Below, one piece after another: positions 16,999-25,803 of a DNA stretch of 64,000 nt. The notes beneath the pieces are model-generated. The model did not search any database, had not been told where the DNA came from, and was given only the letters and a program-made list of their open reading frames with translations. Both the position numbers and the translations under genes were made by a program. How positions within the stretch are numbered: position 1 is the first letter of the stretch; each line of letters begins with the position of its first letter. Origin of the DNA: Paracoccaceae bacterium (lineage in GTDB: Bacteria; Pseudomonadota; Alphaproteobacteria; Rhodobacterales; Rhodobacteraceae); NCBI GenBank assembly GCA_026706985.1, contig JAPOXR010000050.1, positions 1 through 64,000 of the forward strand, in the 5' to 3' direction.

Positions 16999-18156
16999 TC
17001 ACGAATTCACGGTTGTCGAGCTGGCTACGTAGCGTAGCTTCCTCTGAATCGCCACCGCCACCCGCTCAGTAGCTTGGCTCAGGGTCGCATCGTCAAGATG
17101 AACGTAGCGGTTCGTCGTGGACGCTCGCCTATGCCCGAGCAGGCGTCCCGCGACATGCAGGCTCTCGCCGTTCATGACCGCGTGCGAGGCGTGCGCATGG
17201 CGCAGGTCATGTAGCCGCGCATCCGCCACGATCCCTGCCGCGTCGCGCGCTCTGGTCCAGAACGCCCAAAGGTCATTCGTACTCAACGGCCCGTTTCCCT
17301 TGCCGTCCGGAAATACCCACTCCCCGGACGCTGTTTCGGCGAGGCCGTTCAGCAGCTCCCGCGCGGCCCCGCCGAGCAGAACGTGCCTGGGTCCGGTCTT
17401 CGCGTCAATCAGGGCGAGCCGGTCGGGCTTGACCTCACACCATCGCAGGCGGCGTATCTCGCCCGGCCTGCACCCCGTCAGCAGGAGCAGGCGCACCGCC
17501 GCGACGCAGACCGGGCTTTCCGTCTCCCGCTGAAGCAGGACCGCGCCGAGCAGCCGCCCGCGCGGCGGACGGCGATAGCGGACGATGCCGGTGCACGGGT
17601 TCCCGGCGGCTTCGGGCCGATGGCCCCACGCGATGGCGCAGTCGAACATGGTGCGCAGTATGTCATGACTCCGATTCGCGCCGCCCGGCTTCCTGCGTCC
17701 GTATTCGTGGAAGAAGCGGGCAATATCGGCTCGCACCACCGAGCCGACACGAAGATGGCCGAGAGCGGGCAGGATGGCGCTGTTGAGATAGCTCAGGGTC
17801 GCCTTGACCGTGGATGGCTTCCACGACGGCGAGCGCCGTTCGACGTATTCCGCTGCGAACTTCGTCAGCGTCGGGCCGGAAGCGGGAAGGGGCACGGGAC
17901 TCCCGCCTCCCTTCTCGCGCGCGAGGAAGGCGAGCGCGGCGGCGCGGGCCTGGTCGGCCTTCACCGCGTCCGGCTTGCCGAGCGTGACGCGGCGCGGCGT
18001 GCCGTCGCGGCGGAACCGGAACACCCAGGACCGCGCGCCGTTCGACTGGACGCGCAGCATGAAGCCTTGCAGGGCGGTATCGTGGATGGCGTATTCGCGC
18101 TCACGCGGACGGGCCGCGAGCGCGAGCGCATCGGTCAGGCGGGCGCGTTCGGTCAT
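16999..18156 (-). CDS. Tyrosine recombinase/integrase (second of the pair)
   Basis: About 385 residues, starting ATG 18156 with MTERARLTDALALAARPR. The N-terminal part fits the integrase arm-binding and core-binding region (LQGFMLRVQSNGARSWVFRF and LTKFAAEYVERRSPSWKPST). The catalytic domain keeps the first Arg in TGCRPGEIRRLRW, the HDLRHAHASHA box, LLGHRRASTTNRYVHLDD with the second His and the nucleophilic Tyr. The start overlaps the stop of the upstream integrase as ATGA, so translation is coupled. The frame is open further upstream, but that extension is the out-of-frame body of the first integrase and is not part of this protein. It probably catalyses excision and integration of the island. 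Confidence 0.85.
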   Translation of the reverse strand: MTERARLTDALALAARPREREYAIHDTALQGFMLRVQSNGARSWVFRFRRDGTPRRVTLGKPDAVKADQARAAALAFLAREKGGGSPVPLPASGPTLTKFAAEYVERRSPSWKPSTVKATLSYLNSAILPALGHLRVGSVVRADIARFFHEYGRRKPGGANRSHDILRTMFDCAIAWGHRPEAAGNPCTGIVRYRRPPRGRLLGAVLLQRETESPVCVAAVRLLLLTGCRPGEIRRLRWCEVKPDRLALIDAKTGPRHVLLGGAARELLNGLAETASGEWVFPDGKGNGPLSTNDLWAFWTRARDAAGIVADARLHDLRHAHASHAVMNGESLHVAGRLLGHRRASTTNRYVHLDDATLSQATERVAVAIQRKLRYVASSTTVNS

Positions 18157-19011
18157 CGGCCCGCCTCCCCGCCGTCGAGCATGTCGGCAAGGCCGCGCGA
18201 CACCCGGTTGGCCGCGTCGAACACGGAGCCCTCGGCAAGGTGCGCGTATCCGAAGGTGGTCTTGATGTCGGCATGGCCGAGCAGCCCGGCCACGACGCGC
18301 AGGCCCTCGCCGCCGTTGACCGCGACCGCCGTTGACCGCGACCGCCGCGAGCGAATGGCGGAGATCGTGAATGCGCAGCCTCGGAAGCCCCGTCGCCGCA
18401 CGGACCATGTTCCATGCCTTGTCCACCGAGACAGGCCCGCCGCAGGGGCAGTTGGTGCGCCGCTGCTGCGCCGCGAGGACGGCGCGGGCGGGCGACGCAA
18501 GCCAGATCGTGCGCGGACCCGTCTTGCTGTCGGGCAAAACCGCGTGGTCGCCGTGAACGTGCTCCCATTTGAGGCGCAACGCCTCGGACTTGCGCGTGCC
18601 GGTGTAGAGCAGGAAGCGCAGCGCGGCGACCGCGACCGGATGGTCCGCTTCCGTGCCGTCGAGCGCACGGCCGAGCGCGGCGAACTCGTCGTCCGTCAGA
18701 TAGTGCGCCTCGAAGCCCGTCTTGCGCCGCCGCAGTCCCTTGCACGGGTTGGAGTCCTCGCGCCGCAGTCCGAGCGCCTCCGCGTGCTTCATCATCGACG
18801 ACATCGCCGCGAGCGCCCAGTGCGCCGAGCCGGGGCGCGTTGCCGCGATATCGTCGTGCCAGTTGCGCACGTCCTTCGCGCCGATCGCATCGACCGGGCG
18901 ACCGCCGAACGCCGGCAGTATCCAGCGCTGCACGGTATGCGCGTACGTCTCTCGCGTCGTCGGCTTCCACCGTTCGGCGCAGTCGGCGAGGAACGCCGGT
19001 GCACGATCCAC
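18153..19011 (-). pseudogene. Tyrosine recombinase/integrase (first of the pair), frameshifted
   Basis: Reading from GTG 19011, it has RWKPTTRETYAHTVQRWILP (core-binding), the first catalytic Arg in TGTRKSEALRLKWEH and LRIHDLRHSLAAVAVNGG. The frame is then lost at a 16-bp tandem duplication (18311-18342). The matching ending GLLGHADIKTTFGYAHLAEG, with the Tyr nucleophile, continues in a neighbouring frame to TGA at 18153-18155. Without one copy of the 16-mer the gene would be whole. The true start may be further upstream, since a more N-terminal piece (MANRTKITMASARAFAAANG, about 19087-19146) lies in another frame. It could be a recent inactivation, a phase-variable switch, or an assembly artefact. 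Confidence 0.7.
18311..18342. repeat. 16-bp tandem duplication inside the first integrase
   Basis: CGCCGTTGACCGCGAC occurs twice back-to-back (18311-18326 and 18327-18342). Because 16 is not a multiple of three, the second copy shifts the reading frame of the first integrase just after its HDLRH box. Confidence 0.9.
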
Positions 19012-19308
19012 GTCTTGCGCCCGTTCGCAGCGGCGAAGGCGCGCGCGCTCGCCATCGTGATCTTCGTTCTGTTCGCCATGCTCCGATCCCTCCCGTTCGT
19101 TTCGGTCGCGACCGGCGCGTCGCGGGCGCCCCGTTGGGGAACACCCAGGACACGCCGGGTAACGGCGCCGGGTTCGAAGGTGGGAAGGGTCGGAAGTGCT
19201 GCGCTCAAACGCCGCGCGGGCTGCAAGCCGTTGTGACTACCGGGCTTTCAGCGCTTCGCGGATGCGTGGCCGGAATGCGATTCTCTACGCCCTTCGGCGT
19301 TTCGGTCT

Positions 19309-19324
19309 CACACCCCACGCATCT
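19309..19324 (+). repeat. Candidate right attachment repeat
   Basis: CACACCCCACGCATCT, identical to 12568-12583. It lies about 300 bp upstream of the first integrase gene, a usual place for an attachment site next to integrase. Confidence 0.4.
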
Positions 19325-19957
19325 AAAGATGCACTAAACGAGGCTCACCGGCTCTCGTTCGAGAGGTTTTCCTTGTATTATAGGCATTTAGTCCGACTTC
19401 ATCCATTTGCCGTGATCCCTGTCGCGGGTGGCCTTGTCTGTTGCCTGCAGCCGTTTTGTTCTTTCGGACCGGACGGCCCGCCGGCATCGCTCGGCGGAGT
19501 TCCCGGCTTCCAGTGTCGGCAACCGGGAGTTTGCTGTGCCGTTCTTCCGTTCCACAAGGCGCAAGTTCATACAGTTTCCGGAGGTTGAGCCGGAACTCGC
19601 CAGACGTGCCGAAAGGGTGCCCTATGCGCAGGGCAGTGTCGCCGGTTATCGACCGGCGGCCGTTGAGAATCCCGGTGATGCGGTTCACCGGCCACACCGG
19701 GCGGGCGGCTTCCTTGCGCGGTCATGTCGGTCGCGGCTCGCGACGACGAATCGTCTCGTGGAGAGACGAGGTTGGCCGGAAGCGGAACGGCGGCTGGCGC
19801 TCAAGGGGACAGCCCCGGAAATCATCCGGAAAAACCGGAGTTGACCTATCCGCCGATCAGGAACCGGTTTCGAAACTGCTGAAATCAGGACTCCACCGAA
19901 ATTGTGGGTTATTGTCATTGTCAATTGGCGTTAAATTCGTCCCCGGGGATACCACAG
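19325..19957. other. Gap with antitoxin debris
   Basis: About 630 bases between the island and the next gene. The only recognisable content is the HigA-like remnant at 19562-19740 on the minus strand; its continuation towards 19388 is out of frame. Confidence 0.5.
19562..19740 (-). pseudogene. Remnant of a HigA-type (XRE) antitoxin
   Basis: The minus strand reads VNRITGILNGRRSITGDTAL then RIGHPFGTSGEFRLNLRKLY. This is the hallmark of HigA antitoxins of HigBA modules ('vprRIneiv.GkR.iTaDTAlRl.ryFGtsPefWlNLQ..Ydl'). The N-terminal helix-turn-helix start is missing or scrambled, and the C-terminus shifts frame after LYEL. No HigB toxin is seen beside it. Confidence 0.6.
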
Positions 19958-21382
19958 ATGGGTTTGAACAAAGAAATGCCGGCAATGGATGCCTATGCGA
20001 CGAAAACCGACCGCACCGCGGCTTTGGGTGTCATCCGGCAACTGCTTGGTGAGCGGCTGCAGACCGGTGAGGCGGCGCGTGCCCAGCATTGCCACAGCAC
20101 AACCATTATTGAGCCTCAGCTTCCCGATGCGGTCGCATTTCCCCGGTCCGAGGGTGAGGTATCCGAAATTGTGAAAATCTGTTGCCGCTACCGTGTGCCT
20201 GTGGTGGGTTTCGGCACCGGCACATCACTGGAAGGCCATGTCAACGCCCCGATGGGTGGTGTGTCGGTGGATTTCGGGGAAATGAAACGCGTTGTGGCGG
20301 TCAATGCGCAGGATCTGGACTGTGTTGTCGAACCCGGGATCACCCGAAAGGCGCTGAATGAGGAACTCCGCGACACCGGACTGTTTTTCGCAATAGATCC
20401 GGGCGCGGATGCCAGCATCGGCGGCATGGCGGCGACACGGGCCTCCGGAACCAACGCTGTCCGCTACGGAACCATGCGGGACAATGTCCTGGCACTGAAA
20501 GCCGTCATGCCGGATGGAAGCATCATCTCCACTGGTCAGCGTGCCCGCAAGAGCGCTGCCGGCTACGATCTCACGCGGCTGCTGATCGGATCGGAAGGAA
20601 CTCTTGGGCTGATTACCGAACTGACGCTGCGGCTGCATGGGTTGCCGGAAGCGATTTCATCCGCCAACTGCGGATTTCCGGATATCCACTCCGCCTGCCT
20701 GGCGGTGATTGACACAATTCAATTCGGAATTCCGGTCGCCAGGATTGAGTTATTGGATGAATTGTCTGTCCGGGCCGTCAATGCCTATTCCGGTCTGTCA
20801 CTTCAGGAAATGCCGTTGCTTCTGCTGGAGTTCCACGGCAGTTCGAGCGCCGTCGCCGAGCAGGCCGCCGCCTGCGGAGAGATATTTGCCGAAAGAGGCG
20901 GCACGGCGTTTGCCTGGTCGGCAAATCCACAGGAGAGAAACAGGCTTTGGCAGGCGCGTCACGATGCCTACTGGGCAACCCTGCGACTGCGGCAGGGAGC
21001 GACCTGCATAACCACGGATGCCTGCGTTCCGATTTCGGCACTGGCCGATTGTGTGACCTCGGCACAGGAGAAAGTGAAATCGCTCGGCATGATCGCTCCG
21101 ATCGTCGGCCATGCCGGTGATGGAAATTTTCATATGACGCTGTTAATTGATCGGGATAACCCGGCTGAGACCGCTAAGGCCGGCGAATTTGTCGGCTGGT
21201 TGGCTGAATGTGCTGTTTCGATGGGCGGTACCTGCACCGGTGAGCACGGAATCGGGCAGGGCAAGATGCGTTACCTGGCGAAGGAATTGGGTACGGCGAC
21301 CTGCTGGATGACACGTATCAAGGAGGCGATTGACCCGCTGAACATTATGAATCCCGGCAAAATCACAGCGGGATCGGGCTGA
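19958..21382 (+). CDS. FAD-linked oxidase of the D-lactate/glycolate dehydrogenase (GlcD) family
   Basis: About 474 residues. The FAD-binding PCMH domain shows VVGFGTGTSLEGHVNAP, ELRDTGLFFAIDPGADASIG and KSAAGYDLTRLLIGSEGTLG. The C-terminal cap carries the metal/substrate region HAGDGNFH and the ending CTGEHGIGQGKMRYL with DPLNIMNPGKI. This set is typical of cytochrome-linked D-lactate dehydrogenases and other 2-hydroxyacid oxidases, which pass electrons to the respiratory chain. Several starts are possible; ATG 19958 follows GGGGA at 8 bases, and ATG 19985 is an alternative. The substrate (D-lactate, glycolate or 2-hydroxyglutarate) cannot be fixed from sequence. Confidence 0.88.
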   Translation: MGLNKEMPAMDAYATKTDRTAALGVIRQLLGERLQTGEAARAQHCHSTTIIEPQLPDAVAFPRSEGEVSEIVKICCRYRVPVVGFGTGTSLEGHVNAPMGGVSVDFGEMKRVVAVNAQDLDCVVEPGITRKALNEELRDTGLFFAIDPGADASIGGMAATRASGTNAVRYGTMRDNVLALKAVMPDGSIISTGQRARKSAAGYDLTRLLIGSEGTLGLITELTLRLHGLPEAISSANCGFPDIHSACLAVIDTIQFGIPVARIELLDELSVRAVNAYSGLSLQEMPLLLLEFHGSSSAVAEQAAACGEIFAERGGTAFAWSANPQERNRLWQARHDAYWATLRLRQGATCITTDACVPISALADCVTSAQEKVKSLGMIAPIVGHAGDGNFHMTLLIDRDNPAETAKAGEFVGWLAECAVSMGGTCTGEHGIGQGKMRYLAKELGTATCWMTRIKEAIDPLNIMNPGKITAGSG

Positions 21383-21424
21383 CGCGGTCAAACCGCCGGG
21401 AATTAAGGAGAGAGTTGGCAAGAG

Positions 21425-21880
21425 ATGCGCAAATTCCTGGTCATTCTCGATGACAGCAATGAATGTGCGAATGCCGTTCGTTTCGCTGCCATGCGTGCGG
21501 CAAAGACAAATGGCGGGATGGTCATACTGTCGATCATTCCGCCCGAAGAGTTCCAGCACTGGATCGGCGTCGGTGATATTATGCGGGAAGAGGCGCGCGA
21601 AAGAATTTGGATTCATTTCAACACTTTCGCCGTCGGGATTCGCAAGGGCTACGGGATTGAGCCGGAGCTTATGATCCGCGAAGGACCGGCGGTTACTGAA
21701 ATACTGGGTCAGATCAACGACGATCCGGAAATCGGCATTCTGGTTCTTGCCGCCGGAACCTCCGGCGATGGACCGGGCCCGCTGGTTTCGAGTCTCAGCC
21801 GCTCCTCCGGCACCCTGCCGATACCGATCACGATTGTGCCGGGAATGCTGAGCAGGGAAAGGCTGGAGGCACTCACCTGA
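21425..21880 (+). CDS. Universal stress protein (UspA family)
   Basis: A 151-residue single-domain Usp. It starts MRKFLVILDDSNECANAVRF, the typical first strand and helix, and continues with GGMVILSIIPPEEF and LIREGPAVTEILGQINDDPE. The late segment GILVLAAGTSGDGPGPLVSS corresponds to the ATP-binding glycine loop region, though it is not the perfect G2xG9G(S/T) form. It sits between the FAD oxidase and nfu on the same strand. A cytoplasmic stress-response role is the usual assignment. Confidence 0.85.
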   Translation: MRKFLVILDDSNECANAVRFAAMRAAKTNGGMVILSIIPPEEFQHWIGVGDIMREEARERIWIHFNTFAVGIRKGYGIEPELMIREGPAVTEILGQINDDPEIGILVLAAGTSGDGPGPLVSSLSRSSGTLPIPITIVPGMLSRERLEALT

Positions 21881-21954
21881 GCCGCATACCCGCAATCGAT
21901 TGACTCCCCGGGCACCAGTTGCCAGTGTTGAGACACTCATCCAGAGGAAACAGA

Positions 21955-22506
21955 ATGTTTATTCAAACAGAGCCGACGCCAAATCCAGCGACGCTGAAAT
22001 TTCTGCCCGGGCAGACGGTGATGACGTCGGGAACCGCGGACTTTCCTGACCCGGAGGCAGCTGAACGATCGGTGCTGGCTTCGCGCCTGTTCCGAATATC
22101 GGGAATTGAGCGGGTTTTCTTCGGGTCGGATTTCGTCACCGTGACAAAAGCCGACCCGGTGGATTGGGCGCATATCAAACCCGCAATTCTCGGTGCCATC
22201 ATGGAACAACTGCAGTCCGGCTATCCGATCATCGATGAAGCTGTTGAGGCGCAGGGATCAGACGCTGACGACAGCCCGGTAATCAAGCAGATCAAGCAAT
22301 TGCTGGATACAAGGGTGCGCCCGGCTGTGGCCCAGGATGGTGGCGACATCACCTTTCACGGATTCGACCGGGGGGTGGTATATCTGCATATGCAGGGCGC
22401 ATGCGCTGGCTGCCCTTCCTCCACAATCACGCTCAAAATGGGCATAGAAAATCTGCTCCGTCACTATATTCCGGAAGTTATCGAGGTGCGTCCGGTTGTC
22501 GCATGA
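21955..22506 (+). CDS. NifU-like iron-sulfur carrier (Nfu)
   Basis: A 183-residue Nfu protein. The N-terminal domain begins MFIQTEPTPNPATLKFLPGQ and includes SRLFRISGIERVFFGSDFVT, as in the alphaproteobacterial/mitochondrial NFU1 type. The C-terminal NifU domain has VRPAVAQDGGDITFHGF and the cluster-binding CxxC in GACAGCPSSTITLK. It transfers 4Fe-4S clusters to apo-enzymes. ATG 21955 is preferred over the frame start at 21919 because the family begins exactly with MFIQTE and AGAGGAAAC precedes it. It overlaps the next gene, tsaB, by 11 bp, an arrangement common in alphaproteobacteria. Confidence 0.95.
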   Translation: MFIQTEPTPNPATLKFLPGQTVMTSGTADFPDPEAAERSVLASRLFRISGIERVFFGSDFVTVTKADPVDWAHIKPAILGAIMEQLQSGYPIIDEAVEAQGSDADDSPVIKQIKQLLDTRVRPAVAQDGGDITFHGFDRGVVYLHMQGACAGCPSSTITLKMGIENLLRHYIPEVIEVRPVVA

Positions 22507-23104
22507 CGGCCCGGTTCTGGGCATGGACACGTCAGGGGAAACCTGCTCGGCGGCATTGGTTTTGCGGGGCAGAATCCTGACCGAACGTAACTACGAGCCG
22601 ACAGCAGGCCGCGCAGAGGAACTGTTTCCGGTGCTGCAGGACATGCTGGCAATGGCAGGTCTGGTTTGGAAGGATGTCCGGACCATCGGCGTTGTCACCG
22701 GTCCAGGCAATTTCACCGGCATCAGGCTGGCGGTGGCGACGGCCCGCGGCCTGGCAATGTCACTCTCGATTCCGGCCACCGGAATCAATTCCTTCGCCGC
22801 AGCCGCCTTTGCAGTGCCCCGCCCCTGCCTCGCTGTGATCGGCGTGACCGGTAGTCACCTCTATGCAATGCGCCTGCCGGACGGCGAACCGGTCAGCGGT
22901 GATCTGGATAGGTTACAGACACCGGAGCGCCCCATCCCCGTGGTCGGCGGAGAGGCGGCGGCGGCGGCGGCGAAAAAATGGAAATGCGAATGGCGGCGGC
23001 CGGTCTGCGCGCCGGGTGCGGCGGCGGCGAAAATCGCTGAAACGGCCGAACCGGTTACATTTGCGCCGCCGGTGCCATTCTTTGTCCGTCCGCCGCTGAC
23101 ATAA
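22496..23104 (+). CDS. tRNA threonylcarbamoyladenosine biosynthesis protein TsaB
   Basis: About 202 residues of the TsaB/YeaZ family, the partner that activates TsaD in forming t6A37 on ANN-decoding tRNAs. It begins VLGMDTSGETCSAAL, has the HS-type segment RAEELFPVLQDML and TIGVVTGPGNFTGIRLAVAT, and ends with the family-type PVPFFVRPPL. TTG 22496 overlapping nfu gives the normal N-terminus; ATG 22523 would begin at MDTSG. A GCG triplet run (about 22953-22971) encodes a poly-Ala stretch followed by an Arg/Trp-rich insert, a divergent part of the C-terminal half. The usual neighbour rimI is absent. Confidence 0.92.
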   Translation: MSHDGPVLGMDTSGETCSAALVLRGRILTERNYEPTAGRAEELFPVLQDMLAMAGLVWKDVRTIGVVTGPGNFTGIRLAVATARGLAMSLSIPATGINSFAAAAFAVPRPCLAVIGVTGSHLYAMRLPDGEPVSGDLDRLQTPERPIPVVGGEAAAAAAKKWKCEWRRPVCAPGAAAAKIAETAEPVTFAPPVPFFVRPPLT

Positions 23105-23247
23105 TTTCTCTGCCGCCGCCGTAACCGGAAACCCTGTCACTCCGAATTCGGTTGCAGTTTCCGGCTACGTCCCGAATAAGACTGAACGGGCCTCAGAGGC
23201 CGAAGCCGCGGGAATATTGCGGTTGTGACAATGCTTGGAGGAAGGGA

Positions 23248-24237
23248 ATGAAATCCATGAAAAAACTGGCTGCGGCGGCTGCCGCACTCGGATTTGCGGC
23301 TTCCGCCGCCTCTGCCGAGCCGGCGCTCATTTACGATATGGGCGGAAAATTTGATAAGTCATTCAATGAAAGTGCCTATAATGGCGCTGAAGCCTGGAAA
23401 GCCGCATCCGGCTCTGATTACAAGGACATTGAACTGCAGTCACAGGCGCAGAGGGAACAGGCGATCCGCCGTTATGCCGAACAGGGAAACAATCCTGTGG
23501 TCATGACCGGATTTGCATTCGGCTCGGCGCTCAATTCTGTTGCGCCGGATTTTCCGGATACCAAATTCGCCATTATCGATATGGTCGTCGATCAACCGAA
23601 TGTGCGTTCTGTGGTTTTCAAGGAACATGAAGGATCATTCCTCGTCGGCTACATTGCCGGTCTGACCACCGACTCTGACGTTGTCGGGTTTGTCGGCGGG
23701 ATGGACATTCCGCTCATCCGACGTTTCGCCTGTGGTTATGTGCAGGGCGTCAAGGCGGCTGATCCGTCAATCGAAGTTATCCAGAATATGACCGGCAACG
23801 AACCCTCTGCCTGGAATGACCCGGTTAAGGGTGCGGAGCTGACAAAAGCCCAGATCGCCGCTGGAGCGGATATCGTCTATCATGCCGCCGGTGGAACCGG
23901 AGTTGGTGTGCTGCAGGCGGCGGCGGATGCCGGAATCCTTGGTATCGGTGTCGATGCCAACCAGAACCACCTGCATCCGGGTTCGGTTTTGACCTCCATG
24001 ATCAAACGGGTTGACCTTGCTGTGCAGGAGGCATTCGCCGGTGGTGCCGATCTTGAAACCGGGATCGTTGCCCTGGGATTGGCCGAAGACGGGGTCGGTT
24101 TTGCCCTCGACGAGCATAACGACAATCTCATTTCCGACGAAACCAAAGCCATGGTGGCAAGCGCACGCGAACAGATCATTGCCGGCGATTTGATGGTGCA
24201 TGACTACACGATGGATGACAGCTGCCCCGCCAGCTGA
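23248..24237 (+). CDS. BMP-family solute-binding protein of a nucleoside-type ABC importer
   Basis: About 329 residues with a cleavable signal peptide (MKKLAAAAAALGFAASAASA). The mature part is of the Bmp/PnrA/Med type: LIYDMGGKFDKSFNESAYNG, EGSFLVGYIAGL, FVGGMDIPLIRRFACGYVQG, VYHAAGGTGVGVLQAA and GVDANQNHLHPGSVLTSM. Family members bind purine nucleosides or related compounds in the periplasm. ATG 23248 has a GGAGGAAGG ribosome site. Three genes for ATPase and two permeases follow directly, forming a complete importer. Substrate class is by family; the exact nucleoside is unknown. Confidence 0.92.
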   Translation: MKSMKKLAAAAAALGFAASAASAEPALIYDMGGKFDKSFNESAYNGAEAWKAASGSDYKDIELQSQAQREQAIRRYAEQGNNPVVMTGFAFGSALNSVAPDFPDTKFAIIDMVVDQPNVRSVVFKEHEGSFLVGYIAGLTTDSDVVGFVGGMDIPLIRRFACGYVQGVKAADPSIEVIQNMTGNEPSAWNDPVKGAELTKAQIAAGADIVYHAAGGTGVGVLQAAADAGILGIGVDANQNHLHPGSVLTSMIKRVDLAVQEAFAGGADLETGIVALGLAEDGVGFALDEHNDNLISDETKAMVASAREQIIAGDLMVHDYTMDDSCPAS

Positions 24238-24240
24238 CCG

Positions 24241-25803
24241 GTGACCGGTAAAGAACAGTCGGCGCGGCCTGATGATGCCGCGCCGGCGATAGAACTCAGA
24301 GGCATCTCGAAATCCTTTGGACCCATCCGGGCCAACCGGGATATTTCGCTTTCGGTCGCCTCCGGCACGATTCATGGAATTGTCGGTGAGAACGGAGCCG
24401 GCAAATCCACCTTGATGTCGATTCTCTATGGTTTCTATAAGGCTGATGCCGGCGAAATCCGGATTAACGGAAAACCCACAGCCATTCCGGACAGCCAGGC
24501 GGCAATCGGCGCCGGAATCGGCATGGTTCACCAACATTTCATGCTGGTGCAGAACTTCACCGTATTGGAAAATGTTGTGCTCGGAGCCGAGGATGGGCCG
24601 CTCCTTGGCCCTTCACTCGCCAAAGCGCGTTCATTATTGACCCGGCTTGCCGGTGAATATGAACTCAGTGTTGATCCCGATGCGGTCATCGAGGAACTCT
24701 CGGTCGGATATCAGCAACGCGTGGAAATTCTGAAGTCGCTGTACCGGCAGGCCGATATCCTCATTCTCGACGAACCGACAGGGGTATTGACCCCATCCGA
24801 AGCCAGCCATCTGTTTCGGATTCTGCGCAGCCTGCGGGATGAAGGCAAAACCATCATCCTGATCACCCATAAGCTGCAGGAAATCATGGCGGTCACCGAC
24901 ACGGTCAGCGTGATGCGGCAGGGTGAAATGACCGCCACTGTCAGGACCTGCGACACTATGCCGGAGGAGCTGGCGCAGCTTATGGTCGGCCGCAAGGTCC
25001 TGCTGCGGGTCAAAAAACAGGCGGCGAATCCGGGAGATGTCGTACTCGATGCCACAAATTTGACAGTGACAGACGATCGGGGCGTGGAGCGGTTAAAGGA
25101 TGTGTCATTGCAAGTGCGCAAAGGCGAAATCCTCGGAATCGCCGGGGTCGCCGGCAATGGTCAGACCGAATTGCTCGAAGTTCTCGGCGGGATCTCATCC
25201 GCCACCGGCAGTATTCGTATCAATGGTAAGGAAGTCAGCTGTTCGGGTCCGGGTTCAGACGCAGGGTCACGCCGCCGCTGCGGGGTTGCGCATGTGCCCG
25301 AGGACCGACAGCATCTTGGATTGGTAATGGATTTTCACGCGTGGGAAAACATGGCCTTCGGATATCACCATGACAGCCGCTACAATCACAACCGGCTATT
25401 CATGGATAACCGCGCAATCAGGCACGCCACTGCCAGGAATATGGAGCATTTTGATGTCCGGCCGGCCACAGCTGAATCCGTGGCCCGGAATTTTTCCGGC
25501 GGCAACCAGCAGAAGATCGTGCTGGCTCGTGAATTCACCCGGGGGCCGCAACTTCTGGTTGTCGGGCAACCGACACGCGGGGTCGATATCGGAGCCATTG
25601 AATTCATTCATCAGCGCATCGTCGATCTCCGCGATTCCGGCGCCGCGGTGCTGCTTATCAGCGTCGAGCTGGACGAGATTTTGTCGCTGTCCGACCGTGT
25701 TGCTGTCATGTTTGACGGACGGATCATCGGCGAACGTATCACTTCGGAAACGAATGAAAACGAACTTGGCCTGTTGATGGCAGGAATTACAAGTGAGAGC
25801 TGA
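24241..25803 (+). CDS. Nucleoside-type ABC importer, double ATPase subunit
   Basis: A 520-residue protein with two ABC domains. The first has Walker A GENGAGKST and Walker B ILILDEPTGVLTP, with the short signature LSVGYQQRVEIL. The second has the degenerate Walker A GVAGNGQTELLE and signature FSGGNQQKIVLAREF. This is the layout of RbsA/YufO/NupO-like ATPases. It starts GTG 24241, 3 bp after the binding-protein stop, and abuts the first permease, so the operon is tightly packed. Confidence 0.92.
   Translation: MTGKEQSARPDDAAPAIELRGISKSFGPIRANRDISLSVASGTIHGIVGENGAGKSTLMSILYGFYKADAGEIRINGKPTAIPDSQAAIGAGIGMVHQHFMLVQNFTVLENVVLGAEDGPLLGPSLAKARSLLTRLAGEYELSVDPDAVIEELSVGYQQRVEILKSLYRQADILILDEPTGVLTPSEASHLFRILRSLRDEGKTIILITHKLQEIMAVTDTVSVMRQGEMTATVRTCDTMPEELAQLMVGRKVLLRVKKQAANPGDVVLDATNLTVTDDRGVERLKDVSLQVRKGEILGIAGVAGNGQTELLEVLGGISSATGSIRINGKEVSCSGPGSDAGSRRRCGVAHVPEDRQHLGLVMDFHAWENMAFGYHHDSRYNHNRLFMDNRAIRHATARNMEHFDVRPATAESVARNFSGGNQQKIVLAREFTRGPQLLVVGQPTRGVDIGAIEFIHQRIVDLRDSGAAVLLISVELDEILSLSDRVAVMFDGRIIGERITSETNENELGLLMAGITSES

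Larger units (their letters stand above)
12568..19324. mobile_element. Putative integrative island with restriction-modification and tyrosine recombinases
   Basis: A segment of about 6.8 kb holding, all on the minus strand, two tyrosine recombinase genes, a DUF3883 nuclease gene and a two-domain DNA methyltransferase. It is bounded by identical 16-bp sequences at 12568-12583 and 19309-19324. Recombinases at one end, cargo in the middle and flanking direct repeats fit a small integrative element. I see no tRNA gene at either end, and a 16-bp match in a window this size could occur by chance, so the limits are provisional. Confidence 0.45.

Noticed and set aside
15794-17032. 412-codon plus-strand open frame over the nuclease gene
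   Set aside because: Antisense to the DUF3883 nuclease, no family resemblance, no ribosome site.
18157-18330. Single fused double integrase of 670 residues
   Set aside because: The in-frame join is low-complexity Arg/Gly sequence produced by the 16-bp duplication. The true C-terminus of the first integrase lies in the neighbouring frame and ends at an ATGA overlap with the second.
17383-19236. 617-codon plus-strand open frame over the integrase genes
   Set aside because: It is antisense to two clear tyrosine recombinases. Its translation is Arg/Ala-rich without any motif, as expected from a GC-rich opposite strand.
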